NCBI GenBank assembly: GCA_905221605.1 | Contig: CAJNDS010002436.1 | Coordinates: 136,501 to 200,500 of the forward strand | DNA from: Symbiodinium natans | Taxonomy: Eukaryota > Sar > Dinophyceae > Suessiales > Symbiodiniaceae | DNA length: 64,000 nt | Direction: 5' to 3' | Part shown: piece by piece, positions 13,581 to 24,479 of the stretch | Layout of the letters: the number at the start of each line of letters is the position of its first letter | Numbering within the stretch: the stretch's first letter is position 1 | The notes under the pieces: model-generated | Told to the model about the DNA's origin: nothing | Seen by the model: only the letters and a program-made list of their open reading frames with translations | The model's database searches: none | Made by a program: the position numbers and the translations under genes

Positions 13581-14684
13581 TCACCCTAGGCCCTCAACAC
13601 TGAACCCTAAACCACCTCTGAGGCCCTCTTGGCGCCTCGCAAGACTTTTGGAAAAAAGCACCAAGAAATTTGTTGTTTGTTCAGTCCTAAGCTAAGAACG
13701 ATTGAGGACAAATGATAGACAAAAGCCGGAGGAGGAGAGAATCGTTGACACGCAGCCAGGTGATCTGCTCCATCGCTCAGAGAGCTGTGCCGCCATCTCC
13801 TGCCAAGTCGTGCTCCCTGCAGACCTCCGCTTCCGCGAAGGAGTCAAGGACGGCGTGCAGCTGCCGGAAGTCCCGAGCAGCTTTACGCGAGCCCGGTGGC
13901 AGTGTCAGAGTGAGAGTGAGACGCCTGTACAAAGCGAGAAAAAAGGAAAGTTTGCACGGCGGCTGACAAAGCACAGGGCAGCAGAAGGGAGGGAGAGAAG
14001 AACGCAGCCTGTGTCGCGACGCTGTTCGCGCGTGCTCCCTCTTACTACTTACTGCGTTGAGCACTGTCAAGTTCAGGCAGCAAGAAGCCCCATAGCGCTT
14101 ACGACTTACAAAACCAGCAAGACCTGAGCATGCTTTCTTCTCGGCTGGTCCCACTGATTGACAAAAAAATCCAAAAAATGCGCAAACCCGAACCCGAGCT
14201 AAGCCCCAAAAGATAACAAATAGGGTCCACTTTTTTGAGTCGTTTTCGTGACCTAGAATAGAGGTCCAGTTTTCCCCGCTTGTGGACAAGATGATCTCCA
14301 ACAGATTTTGCGTGCGCACATCACCCTAGAAGCTTTTACTGAACGCAACTAGTTGACAACAATGATCGAAGAAGCTAGACAACCACAAAACCTCATTCGA
14401 ACGCACCATTCGAGACAACACTTGTGGAACTGTGAGGGTCCAGACTTGCGCGAGAAAATTGAAGCCGGAAAATGATCTCTCCACACAGCTTCTTGAAACA
14501 CTGAATCTTCAAACATTGAAATTGAGGGGGCGTGGGGAGAGGCCCCATACGTGGGAGAGGCGAGCGCCCAAAGTAGTATGCCCAAAGAAACCTTCATGGT
14601 GCCCAAACGCATTTTCTGCTCTAAACAAGGAAACTCTTGATTTTGTTTTGGGCACCCCACCTTTTTGAATGATTTTGCTGCCTC

Positions 14685-15480
14685 TCTTTTTGGGTCTCAC
14701 ACCTCACACCCACTACTGTTCGAATAATGAACACAAGAAACAGAAACAAGAAAGGAGGGGGTGGAATTTGGAGTAATTCTCTATTCCTCTGATTCTCGAA
14801 CAATGAACACAAGAAACAAAAACAAGAAACGAGGGAGGGGGGGGTGCAATTTGGATTAATTCTCTACTTCATTCTCTACTTTTCGAACAGGTGGAATGGG
14901 GCTGGGGGTTTTTGAAGGGCCCCCACCCCCCAACCCCACGCTTTTGGGGAACGTCTTAAAAGGATTTTGTTGCTATGCAGATTATAACGCCCCACTCCGC
15001 TGATTTTTCGAGTATTGAGCACAAGAAAAACTAGAAACGAGAGGGGTGATCCTTAACTAATTCTCCACTTCTCTACTTCTATCATTTTCCGACACGAAAC
15101 AAAACATGAAACGAGGGGGGTGGAATTCAGATTAGTTCTCTACTCATTCTCTACTTTTCGAACAATGAACACAAGAAACCAAAACAAGAAACGAGGGGGG
15201 GTGGTATTTAGAGCAATTCTCTACTCCTCTGATTGATAAAATAATGAACACAAAAACAAAAAAACAAGAAACGAGGTGTGTGGAATTTAGATTAATTCTC
15301 TACTTCTCTATTTCTATTCTCCACTGTTCGACTAGTGAACAAACAAGAAACGAGGGGGTGGAATTTAGACTAATTCTCGACTCCGATGATTTTCGAATGA
15401 TGAACACAAGAAAACAAAATCAAAAAACGTGGGGGGTGGAATTTACACTGATTCTCTACTTCTCTAATTCACGTGGAAAA
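14685..15480. repeat. A/T-rich minisatellite, ~65-90 bp unit
   Basis: The repeated unit contains 'aatgaacacaagaaac', a purine stretch ending in GAGGGGGG, 'gtggaatttagattaattc' and 'tctacttctc'. About nine units of variable length are seen. The frame at 15244-15618 is made from this repeat and is not a gene. The last ~245 bp (15226-15470) recur inverted at 24183-24427. Confidence 0.9.
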
Positions 15481-18400
15481 GATCCCAACATCCTTCGCGG
15501 TTCTACTATTGCTTCTACGACTACTTCTACTGCCACTTCTCCTCCTCCCAACAACTACGATGCCACCCTACGATTATTTCTGCGACGACGGAGTTTAAGC
15601 TGGTTCCAGCAGAGGTAGAGCCCCGCTTGCTGGACCACCAATACTGATTGGGGCTCTGGTCCCATAGGCTCCAACCGCAAGATTCGGCGTCCCAAAATTC
15701 CCAAGACCACGACATGGATCTGAGTGGCTTGCAAGTCTACAGCCGTCGCATGAAATGTCCAACATCCTGACGTGCATCAAGATATCTCCAAACAAGAGAT
15801 CGAACTTGCTTGACCGCAAGGGCACTCCCGCCACAGAAAGTACGGAAAACGGAACAAGGATCAACCTTGCAACTGTCTGGAACGCGCATGTGCATCCAAC
15901 CTGCGCATCATGTCGTCCATCAACCAACACAGGCTTGAGCCAGCGCTGCGGCTTCTCGCCATCTAGCAAGCACCAGACCATATCTGTCCCGAACACGCGT
16001 CTTTGTGGCAATATTTGCTCATCATCTCATTGGCTCAGCGCTTGTGCTGCAAAGCTGATGAAACAATCTGCGGGAATGTGAAGGTTGGTGACACCTCATA
16101 TCCGCACAATCCAAGACCCGTTTCCTGGGGTGATCAGTCTTGGAGGCTCGTGCACCAGAGCTGCCAATGCACACACACACACACACACACCACTTGTGCA
16201 AACTCTCCTGTGCAGGGGCCCCGCCCCTGCTGTGCCCCTGGTGTGCTCTTCGCCTCGCAGTGGCCGTGGCGCCGGACGTGGCCACCGGGGCAGCGCCGCC
16301 GCCGATGGGCCCAGCCCACGCTCTCGTCGCCTTTGCAAGAGTGCCCCGCCCCCCACCTCATGAAATTGACAGTGTAGCAAAGAGCAAAGAATGGGGGGGT
16401 GGGGGGTTTAGTGGCTCAGAGGTGAAGCTGCCAACCTGGCTGAATAAACTTGCCCAACATTGCCGTGCCGAGTGCCGGGCTCATTTCTGAGGCATCTGAG
16501 TCGACGGAACTGTTCAGCGTCAGAATGTTGCGGCTCTCCTGCGAAATTCACTGACCATTGTTGCGATGCATCAGTTTGGCTTGGACAACCGCGTCTTGGC
16601 GTCGCTCGAAAACTTGATCGTCTTTGCCGGGGATGGCCATAGAAACAGGACTGAAGACCCAAGTCCACGCACGATGCTTGCCCCTGATCCCATCTCACCT
16701 CTGCTAGGGCAACCTCCGCAGGTGCCTGGGCATGCTTGGGAGTGCATCCCTACTCCCGAATACGAACCCACGGTTGTCCTTTAAAATACCTGTCCCCACT
16801 TAACAGCCAGAAGGCAGGTTGCCCTTGTAGTAAGGCTTCCCTGCTCACGGGACTCTTATCCTAAAGGACCTTCAGAACAACCCCGACATAGTGCCCAAAT
16901 GTCAAAGCAGCTCGACCACTGATAAACCCAAAACACTTGAGTGACAGGGGAATCGCTGAAATCAGGCAGGATGCCCAGCTTCTATTCAAGGCTCCAAAGG
17001 AGCCAGATTGCTTCAGGTCACCTGGGAGCTGCTTGCGGGGAAAAAACAGCCGCCTCTTTAGGGAATTGAGAGGCTCATGAAACAAAGCCCTGGGGGCAGA
17101 CTCTTCGTTACCACTTTGTTTCTGATCCGATCTGGAACGACCCCTGTTCTTGGGACCTGCAGCCTCAACAACTCGGCAGTGACAGCTGCAGATGAGGCGA
17201 AATCCATTTCAGACATCTTTTCTTGAAATAAATGTCAGTATTTCGCCGAGAACCTTGCAATACGGTGGTGTCATGCTTTGTACACCCAGTGGCCCAGAGT
17301 CTCGTCGGAAACATCTGAGTCGAAAGTGGTGTTCAGAGACAGCATGCGGCTCTCCTCCGACAGGCTGCTTTGAAGCGTTCCAACTAGCCACAGCAAGAAG
17401 TGAGAAACCACATGAAGCCACCTGAAATCTGAAACATTCTGACACCACCTGAATCTTCTGCTGAAACCTTAGAACAATCTGGGCTCCTTCGCCAGTGCGA
17501 CCTCCGTAGGCCGGACCTGCCCAGATGGCATGTGCACATGTTGTCACATGTGGGTGGCGCCCCCATGGTACTGAGGCGTAGCGATTCGGAGCGATGAGGG
17601 GAGCCTTTGCAGCGAGAGCCACATCGAAAAACAGCCAAAGGCTGCAGATCAGCTTCCTCAAAGCATGGGCAGACAAGAGATTCTTCCGAGCACTGAAACT
17701 GCTAGACGGGTAATTAGTCTGCAAGACAACAGATCCCATACTGCATGTGCCTGAACAGGTTCTCTCCAACCCTGCCTACGTGCAGCTCAGGCACATTACG
17801 TCGAGGTGTGGCCCACAAGTGGTAGCCACACGTGTTCTGCGTTCCTCTGGTGAGCTGAACGAGGCTTGAAACTTGAAGCTTGGGGGGGTGACTTGCGACA
17901 CATACTGCTGCAAGGCATACTGGTGTCCGGAGGTGCAGGCAAGGCTCTATGGGAAGGTGTCCAGATTGTGGACAGAGATGGCTGGGATTCCTCCTACAGC
18001 CCCCTGCGCACGAATTCAGGACTTTTTGACCCCAAAGGATCTGCACAAGGCCCCCGTATCCGCAAAGGGCAAGGCCCCCACTCCGAAAGCCCAACAAAGT
18101 CTGCACGACTCCTCTCAACCCCCCCCCCCGAAAAATGCTGTCCATCTCGTTTTCTCAAGGGGCTCGCTTTTCACACGGATCTAAACAGTGGTCTGCCTTT
18201 CACATGCGGCTCTTTTGCCCACCACCTTCTGGGTGAGCCATGGCCAGCTCTGCCATCCGCCTCATCCACAGCTTCTCGAGTGGGGCTCTCGATTGCCATC
18301 TGCCTCTTCACTTCCGCCGGTGCTCTTTGAAAGAAGTGTCCCAGCATCATCCGGCACTATTAATGAGATGTCTGAAGGGTTTCGGGGTTGAGGCGTTCAA

Positions 18401-19020
18401 GTCTACAGATATCTGCTGCCTACGGAGGCTTTGCAACGGCATGCTTTGCCCCAGCTCAGGGCTGAAGCCTCGACAACCCCAACATCCCCACGTGATTCTG
18501 AATTCACGAGCGGGCATCTCTCAACCCTCAAACCGTTCTTTCATTTGCGGTCGACGCCCTGCGTTCACATGTATCTCTCAGCTCTCCCCTTCTTTGCGCT
18601 CGTTTGCTCATTTGCCTTCACGTCACATCTTAAGCCCGCGAGTAATTTTCTCAAGCCCTTCCCTTGATGCAGCTGCAGAACGGAACATCACAACTTTTTC
18701 TGTCGTGGCCCGAGTTGACTCCGACACTTCTATGCGAGTAGGAAAGCTCGGCTGCTTCTGGACCACACAGAGAAACAGACCGGGCGGGGCACGCACTCTT
18801 AACCACACTCGTGTAATATTTAGAGGTCTCCTAAGCGTTTCTATTCCGGGGGTCACATTGCCCCTAACTCTGCTTAAGAGGGTATCTTTATTAGAGGAGG
18901 GTGGGTGAGACTCGGAAAGCTTCACTCAGAGAGAACTCTGAACGACACGAAGGCGGCTAAACGCCGAAGTCTGCCCTGGGAAGCATTGGGCTCGCCAAGT
19001 TTTCTGGGGGGGCGGGGGGC
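15481..19020. other. No gene recognised; short dispersed repeats
   Basis: No domain was recognised on either strand. There is a CA run at 16169-16191. A short motif ('catctgagtcga' followed about 30 bp later by 'gcggctctcct') occurs at 16492-16545 and again at 17308-17362. The plus-strand frame at 18240-18908 (222 codons) has no recognisable motif, and its composition is not clearly coding. Confidence 0.5.
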
Positions 19021-19026
19021 GGGATA

Positions 19027-19400
19027 TCACCTGATATGACTCAGCATACTGCCCTTAGGGTAGCGCTCAACAACCATCTCAGCTCGCACTCTCTGGAGAC
19101 AGCCTAGAACATCCCAAAGCCCAAGGCTTCTCTGAGCTCCCCGCGTCGGGTTGAAATCTGGGTCATTGGCGAGTTTCTGCCTCATCCTCTCCATGTGTTC
19201 CTGCAGCCTGCAAGCACGTGTGATCGCAACCGTCAAGCGAGTCAAGCCTCAAGCAAGGACATGAAGCCCAAGCTGGGGATGCCGCTTGTCCGCTGTGTCC
19301 CTGTCGAGGGTGCCAGAGCGCATCTTCTCCAGCAGCTCCTCTGACTCTGTATCCAAAAGCAGGACATCATCAGAATCAAAACCTGGTTGAAGCACGGTAT
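19027..19400 (-). CDS. Possible 3' exons of an unassigned gene
   Basis: Two neighbouring minus-strand frames look coding and could be joined by a short intron. The upstream piece (about 19390 to 19265) reads FDSDDVLLLDTESEELLEKM and onward. It could end at a GT donor just before 'gtccttgc'. The downstream piece (about 19215 to 19027) follows acceptors at 'cttgcag' and 'ctgcag' and reads EHMERMRQKLANDPDF, ending YPKGSMLSHIR and a TGA stop. Acidic and charged composition with few rare residues favours coding. I do not recognise the family and no upstream start was found. Confidence 0.35.
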
Positions 19401-20270
19401 GTTTGCAAAGGGCCTGAAAGGAGTAACAAGTCAAAGGCACCGTCAAGAGTGCGTGCAGCCGGGTGTGCGTTCGCGTGTGCTCGTGCGCACGCCTTTGTGC
19501 ACGCCTGTGCGTGCCTCTGCGCTTGTGCGCGTCTGTGCGTGCGATTTTCTAAGTCATGTTACCCCCCTTCTTGTGAGAATGATGACCTCTTCGTGCTTCA
19601 TTCTGTCAGCCAGATCCGTGCCTGCAGTCTTTGCCTGTGGTCATGCCCTTCCAGTAGTGCCACTGCAAGATCGTGTCTCCTGCATGGTGTCGCTCCTCTC
19701 TGCTGCCTGAGAGGGCAGACTATGCAAGGCTCGTAGTCGATGCAAACACAAACCCTGCATCGACTTCGGCAACTGAAGCAGAACTGTCGCAACGGGCTCG
19801 GTTCCGGACCCGCACAAGGCATTGCACGGCCATGCGGGAGTCTTGGGGAATCCCGTCGCCCTGCGATTACTTCGGGACCGGTGCATCATCTCACGAGCTT
19901 CACACATCTCGTGAACACATCCCCCGACTTCACTGCTTTTCTGCGAGAAAGCTACCCTACGATGACGGCAAAAATCCATGCTGGGCTCCCAAAGAGCTGC
20001 ATCCGCGCACCGTTGCAAACATCCGCGAAAGGTTTCTGAGCGCCGGCCGGCATCCCGCCTGCACTTGCTAAGAAGAGCAGCACGGTACGACCGAGTGCTG
20101 TTCGTGTGGCTAAGCGACACGGCTTGCACCTCACCAGCGATTCTGAAATGTCTGGCGGCGGCTTTTTTGTCCTTCGGCGTGGACTTGAATGAGCTGCCGA
20201 CAATTGCACACAAATCGACCCATGTGATCACCTAATCACCCAACCACCTTACCTAGCGGCCTAGCATGGC

Positions 20271-20801
20271 CTAGCACGGCCTAGCAAAGCCACAATGCCC
20301 CAAAAAGCTCAACAAGAGCTTCACATCGTGCTCCGGTCCGTCGGGAATCCATTCTTCCCTCTGAGCTTGAAGACACCCAGCTGGAAATGCGCCCTGCTGT
20401 CGCCGCCCTCGCAGGGAGACATGGGAGACATCTTGAAAAACAGATATGGACTTTGAAGTTGATGAAAGTTTGCGAAGACATATCTCAAGCCCACTGCAGT
20501 TTTCTGTGTCCTCCGCCCCACGTTCGAGGTGGTAGTTGGCCAGCGTGTAGTCTTGTTGCACGCCGAATTGGCCCCTCGGCAGCGGGCTGGGCAGTGGGCT
20601 GTCACAGCTTTCACAGCCTTGGAGCCTGGAATCCCTGGAAGGCCCGGGAGATCTCCCCAAACCACTCGAACTCTGGACTAAAACGGGGACAAAGCACTCT
20701 GCATAGAGAGTCCCAAGGTCGGTGTCTGCCACAGAAAAGCCCATTTCGGCAGCCTTGGCTTGCGCTTGGCTAGACGAGGCGGTGCTTTCTGCATCGTTCA
20801 C
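20271..20801 (-). CDS. Coding-like stretch, unassigned, probably exon fragments
   Basis: A 176-codon minus-strand frame begins with a plausible stretch (AQAKAAEMGFSVADTDLGTL) and includes QQDYTLANYHLERGAEDTE. Between these, another frame (PEFEWFGEISRAFQGFQAP) looks more protein-like. That suggests several short exons or a frameshifted relic, not one continuous gene. It could be the upstream part of the exons at 19.0-19.4 kb. No family recognised. Confidence 0.25.
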   Translation of the reverse strand: MNDAESTASSSQAQAKAAEMGFSVADTDLGTLYAECFVPVLVQSSSGLGRSPGPSRDSRLQGCESCDSPLPSPLPRGQFGVQQDYTLANYHLERGAEDTENCSGLEICLRKLSSTSKSISVFQDVSHVSLRGRRQQGAFPAGCLQAQREEWIPDGPEHDVKLLLSFLGHCGFARPC

Positions 20802-21587
20802 TCATTCTGTCCGTGCCTCCTGCAGGCAGCGCACCCCTCTTTTGAAGTCCGTCCTGTGCATGATACAGCACTGCCCACAAGAATCAGCAACCAGAAATCA
20901 GGATGTGCAAAGCCCTGAGGAATGATCTGTGGCATGCAGATGGGGGGGAAGGGCTGGAGGAGGGACGATGTCCCTGTTCAACTGCAGGTTGGATACTTCT
21001 ATAGCCTTGCTGTCTAGAGATACCCCTCAGCCCTTACCCGGCAAGCTGCGACACAAAGGCATGGACGTCAGCCCAAACATGCCCATGGTGCCCAGACTTC
21101 AGGCACTGAAAGCCCTCCGTGTAGGTCTCCTCAACAGAAGAGGCTCGGGATACTTAGAGCACAGGGCTCTGGTTCTCAAACCTCTTTGCCATTGGACCAG
21201 CAATGACCAGCATGAGCCAAAGCAAGCCATGTGCGAAACCAGTCTCCACCCCATTCTGCAGTACAATGTCCGATTGTCCAAGCTTGGCATGATCCAGTCA
21301 ACGGCAGCAGAGCACTGGTCAAGAATACCATCCTTATCTAATGCCTGGCATTCATGCGGGACCCTGTCCTCCACACCAGCACGAGGAACTCTTGAGAGCT
21401 GCCTTGCCTGGCTGAGCTGAAGAGTTCTCTGCGTGGCAGAGACATGTCAAACATGCAGGCTTCAAAAACATCTCTCGCAACCGAAACGAATCCATCTCAT
21501 TCCATTTCATCTCGGGCACACCTCGCCGGCCCAGCCTACGAAAGCCTGGGCTGAAAAAATCGGGCGAGTCGTTGTGTCAGACAGTGC

Positions 21588-22222
21588 ACCAGGTGAGGTT
21601 GCAACAGCCCTTGACATCACAAGTGCATTCTCGAAGCCTGTGCTAGATCACATCCGTCAGCAAGCTTGGTAAGCCAAAAAAGTAAACAATTGCCCCACTG
21701 CCTTCTCGGCCAAGCAGCTCTCCCCGCAACTGCCAGCAATACCAGAGCTGCATAGCGACACCTACGCAGATCAGAGCAGCTACGAGTCTGTTTAGATAAG
21801 GCCCTTGTAAGACTGGAAGTGATGGAGCTCAGATGCAATAGGCACTTTTGCGATGAGCCGCTACGACTACTTTTGCACCTCGTGCCTTCCCAGGAATTCG
21901 CTTTCACTTCCCTACCCCATGCTTCCTGCACTCGAATGACTCTGAATGTGGCCTGCATCACCTGAAAAACCTTCCCCCCCCCCCCCCCCCCCCCGCTCAC
22001 CCCTGCCTACTGCTGCCCCCACTGAGCATGGCTGACGAAGAATGGCGACCTCCCTGCTTGAGCTGAACGGCGGCACAAAGGCTGTGCCCTCTGTGCGCTC
22101 GGCGACAGTGCCCGCTTGTAAGCACAGCGCATGGGCATTTCTCAGGATGCCACATTGCAGGCCCTGACTCTGCTAACCAGGCTTGTCATGTGACACTGAC
22201 CCACCGCAGGAAATACGTGGAG
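21588..22222. repeat. ~0.6 kb direct repeat, copy 1
   Basis: Matches 23518-24130 over its length, starting in the block 'cattctcgaagcctgtgcta' and ending at 'ccgcaggaaatacgtgg'. It contains a run of about 21 C at 21974-21994. A third, more diverged copy of the second half lies at 27535-27862. No gene inside. Confidence 0.85.
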
Positions 22223-22748
22223 GCTTGGAATGCGGGGAGCAGGGTTTTAGGGCTGAGATCCACGGGCTCGCGCCCACTGTACTGAATACCAAAATACCGC
22301 TTTTTTCCTACGTGCAGACTGTCAGTCTGAGCACAGAAACCTAGCCTGGGGACTAAATAAAAGAGAGGATGGTCAAAGATCTGAGGGCGGCGGCAGGGTG
22401 AGACAAAATTTGAAGCGGTCTAGTTTTAAACAATTTACTGCCTGTGAAGTGAGGAGGAATAAAGGTGCAAATATGGGGAGGGGAAGAACCAGAATGCGTA
22501 CAGCAAACAGTGTATCTATGTGTCTGTCTTGCAGACCCAGGAGAACATGTTAGGTGCAGACGGGCATCTTGCCTCGACGTCGCAGCACTGCGCCATACAT
22601 TCGGTGACGAAACGTTCGGTGATGAAGATTTGATGTCGTACATTTTTGCAACGGTCGCCTGGTAGTGGTGCATCGCATCCACTGTCAGGCACATTCGGTG
22701 ATGATCATTCGGTGATGAGCTTTCGATGATGCAGCTCGAGCTATATAT

Positions 22749-23097
22749 TCAGCTGTTATGCGTTTTTGTGGCAAATATTCCCTGTCTTGTTTGAGCCTGT
22801 TGAATGATAAACTGGTGATGCTCGTTGCTATTGTCATCATAGTTTTCAGTCCGTCCTAAAAGGGTAAAAGCATCCTTGAAAGATTCTAGAAGCCATGATG
22901 CTCGTGGTTTACCTGGGCGTCTGTATTCAAGTCTGGGTCTAGTTGTATATGGATCAAATATGACTTGTCTCATGGGGTCTTTGTAATCAGTCCTCAGTAT
23001 GTGGCCCAATAACTTAACTTTCCTTTTCATCCAAGTCAGAGAAATTTCCTTGCGAGAGGCTATACAGGGCTTCTGTGCAAGGTATAGCTATACAGTT
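22749..23097 (-). mobile_element. LINE (non-LTR retrotransposon) ORF2 C-terminal relic
   Basis: The frame reads ISLTWMKRKVKLLGHILRTD, then DPMRQVIFDP, then RRPGKPRASW. This pattern (LGHxLR, then R-R-x-G-x-P-R-xx-W) is typical of the region after the reverse-transcriptase thumb in non-LTR ORF2 proteins. The frame closes at an upstream TAG near 23098, so only the 3' end survives, as expected for 5'-truncated LINE insertions. Its 3' flank (22680-22740) has three imperfect 'attcggtgatga' units. It sits between two copies of the ~0.6 kb direct repeat. Confidence 0.7.
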
Positions 23098-23517
23098 GAA
23101 TCGAAACTAGGGGAAGAACATGCTAGAGGGTACCTCATCAGTCCTACTTTTCCCATGATGTGAAGCAACGACCAACTTGTCGCATTCATTGGCTGAGAGC
23201 AGCTCTAGGCTTCAAGCTGGAGTAGTGAACCGCACAGACAGACAGATGACCATGCTCAGATCAATGGCAGGGGATACCCTCCTTCAACAAACCAGCCATT
23301 GCAAGAATCTCGAGCTGATGCGCAGAGGCGCGACCTGCTCTACTCTCTGCGAGAAGCGAGATTTGCTGATTGAATCCTGTTTGTAATCGAAGCAGCGGAG
23401 GGATTCGGTCCCAGGCGCATTTGCCATGCTTCATGGCAAGACTGGAGCTACCTCTGGCAATTCCCTTCACCCCGTCCATCGCTCAGCTCGCCCACGTCCA
23501 GGCCAGCACAGCTGAAG

Positions 23518-24130
23518 AGGTGAGGCTCTAACAGCCTAGGACATCACAGGTGCATTCTCGAAGCCTGTGCTAGATCACATCCGTCAGCAAGCTTGGTAAA
23601 GCCGAGAAAAAGTAAACCAAGCAGCTCTCCCCGCAACTGCCAGCAACACCAGAGCTGCATAGCGACACCTACGCAGATCAGAGCAGCCACGAGTCTTTCT
23701 AGATAAGGCCCTTGTACGGCTGGACGTTATGGAGCTCAGATGCAATTGGCGCTTTTACAAGGAGCCGCTACGCCGACTACTTTTGCAGCTCGTGCCTTCC
23801 CAGCAATTCGTTCTTCACTTCCCTACACCCCATGCTTCCTGAACTCGCCGAATGACTCTGAATATAACCTGAAGCACCTGAAAACCCAAGCCCACCCCCC
23901 CCCCCCCCCCTGCCTACTGCTGCCCTTACGGAGCATGGCTGACGAAGAAAGGCGACCTCCCTGCTTGAGCTGAACGGCGGCACGAGGGCTGTGCCCTCTT
24001 TGCGCTCGGCGACAGTGCCCGCATGTAGGCACAGCGCATGGGCATTTCTCAGGATGCCAGGTTGCAGGCCCTGACTCTGCTTACCAGGCTTGTGATGTAA
24101 CACTGAACCACCGCAGGAAATACGTGGTGG
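23518..24130. repeat. ~0.6 kb direct repeat, copy 2
   Basis: Second copy of 21588-22222, in the same orientation, with small indels. The C-run here is about 16 long (23895-23910). It abuts the inverted minisatellite copy that begins near 24145. Confidence 0.85.
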
Positions 24131-24144
24131 TGGCGGTGGTGGTG

Positions 24145-24427
24145 GTGGGCGAAGTGGGAGTGGGGCAGATCAAAATGGGGTGAATTAGAGAAGTAGAGAA
24201 TCAGTGTAAATTCCACCCCCCACGTTTTTTGATTTTGTTTTCTTGTGTTCATCATTCGAAAATCATCGGAGTCGAGAATTAGTCTAAATTCCACCCCCTC
24301 GTTTCTTGTTTGTTCACTAGTCGAACAGTGGAGAATAGAAATAGAGAAGTAGAGAACTAATCTAAATTCCACACACCTCGTTTCTTGTTTTTTGTTTTTG
24401 TGTTCATGATTTTATCAATCAGCGGAG
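24145..24427. repeat. Inverted copy of the 15.2-15.5 kb minisatellite
   Basis: Reverse complement of 15226-15470 with very few differences, from 'gattttatcaatcag' at the right end back to 'gaattagagaagtagagaat' at the left. Such high identity contrasts with the heavy divergence of other repeats here and implies a recent copying event. Confidence 0.9.
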
Positions 24428-24479
24428 TAGTGTGGAGTGGAGAGGCGGAGTGTGACTTGGAGTGGGAGTTGGCCATTGT

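Noticed and set aside
16408-16500. A-box-like 'tggctcagagg' suggesting a tRNA-derived element
   Set aside because: No B-box or cloverleaf follows.
18240-18908. 222-codon plus-strand frame
   Set aside because: No motif, no splice context and composition not distinct from surrounding non-coding sequence.
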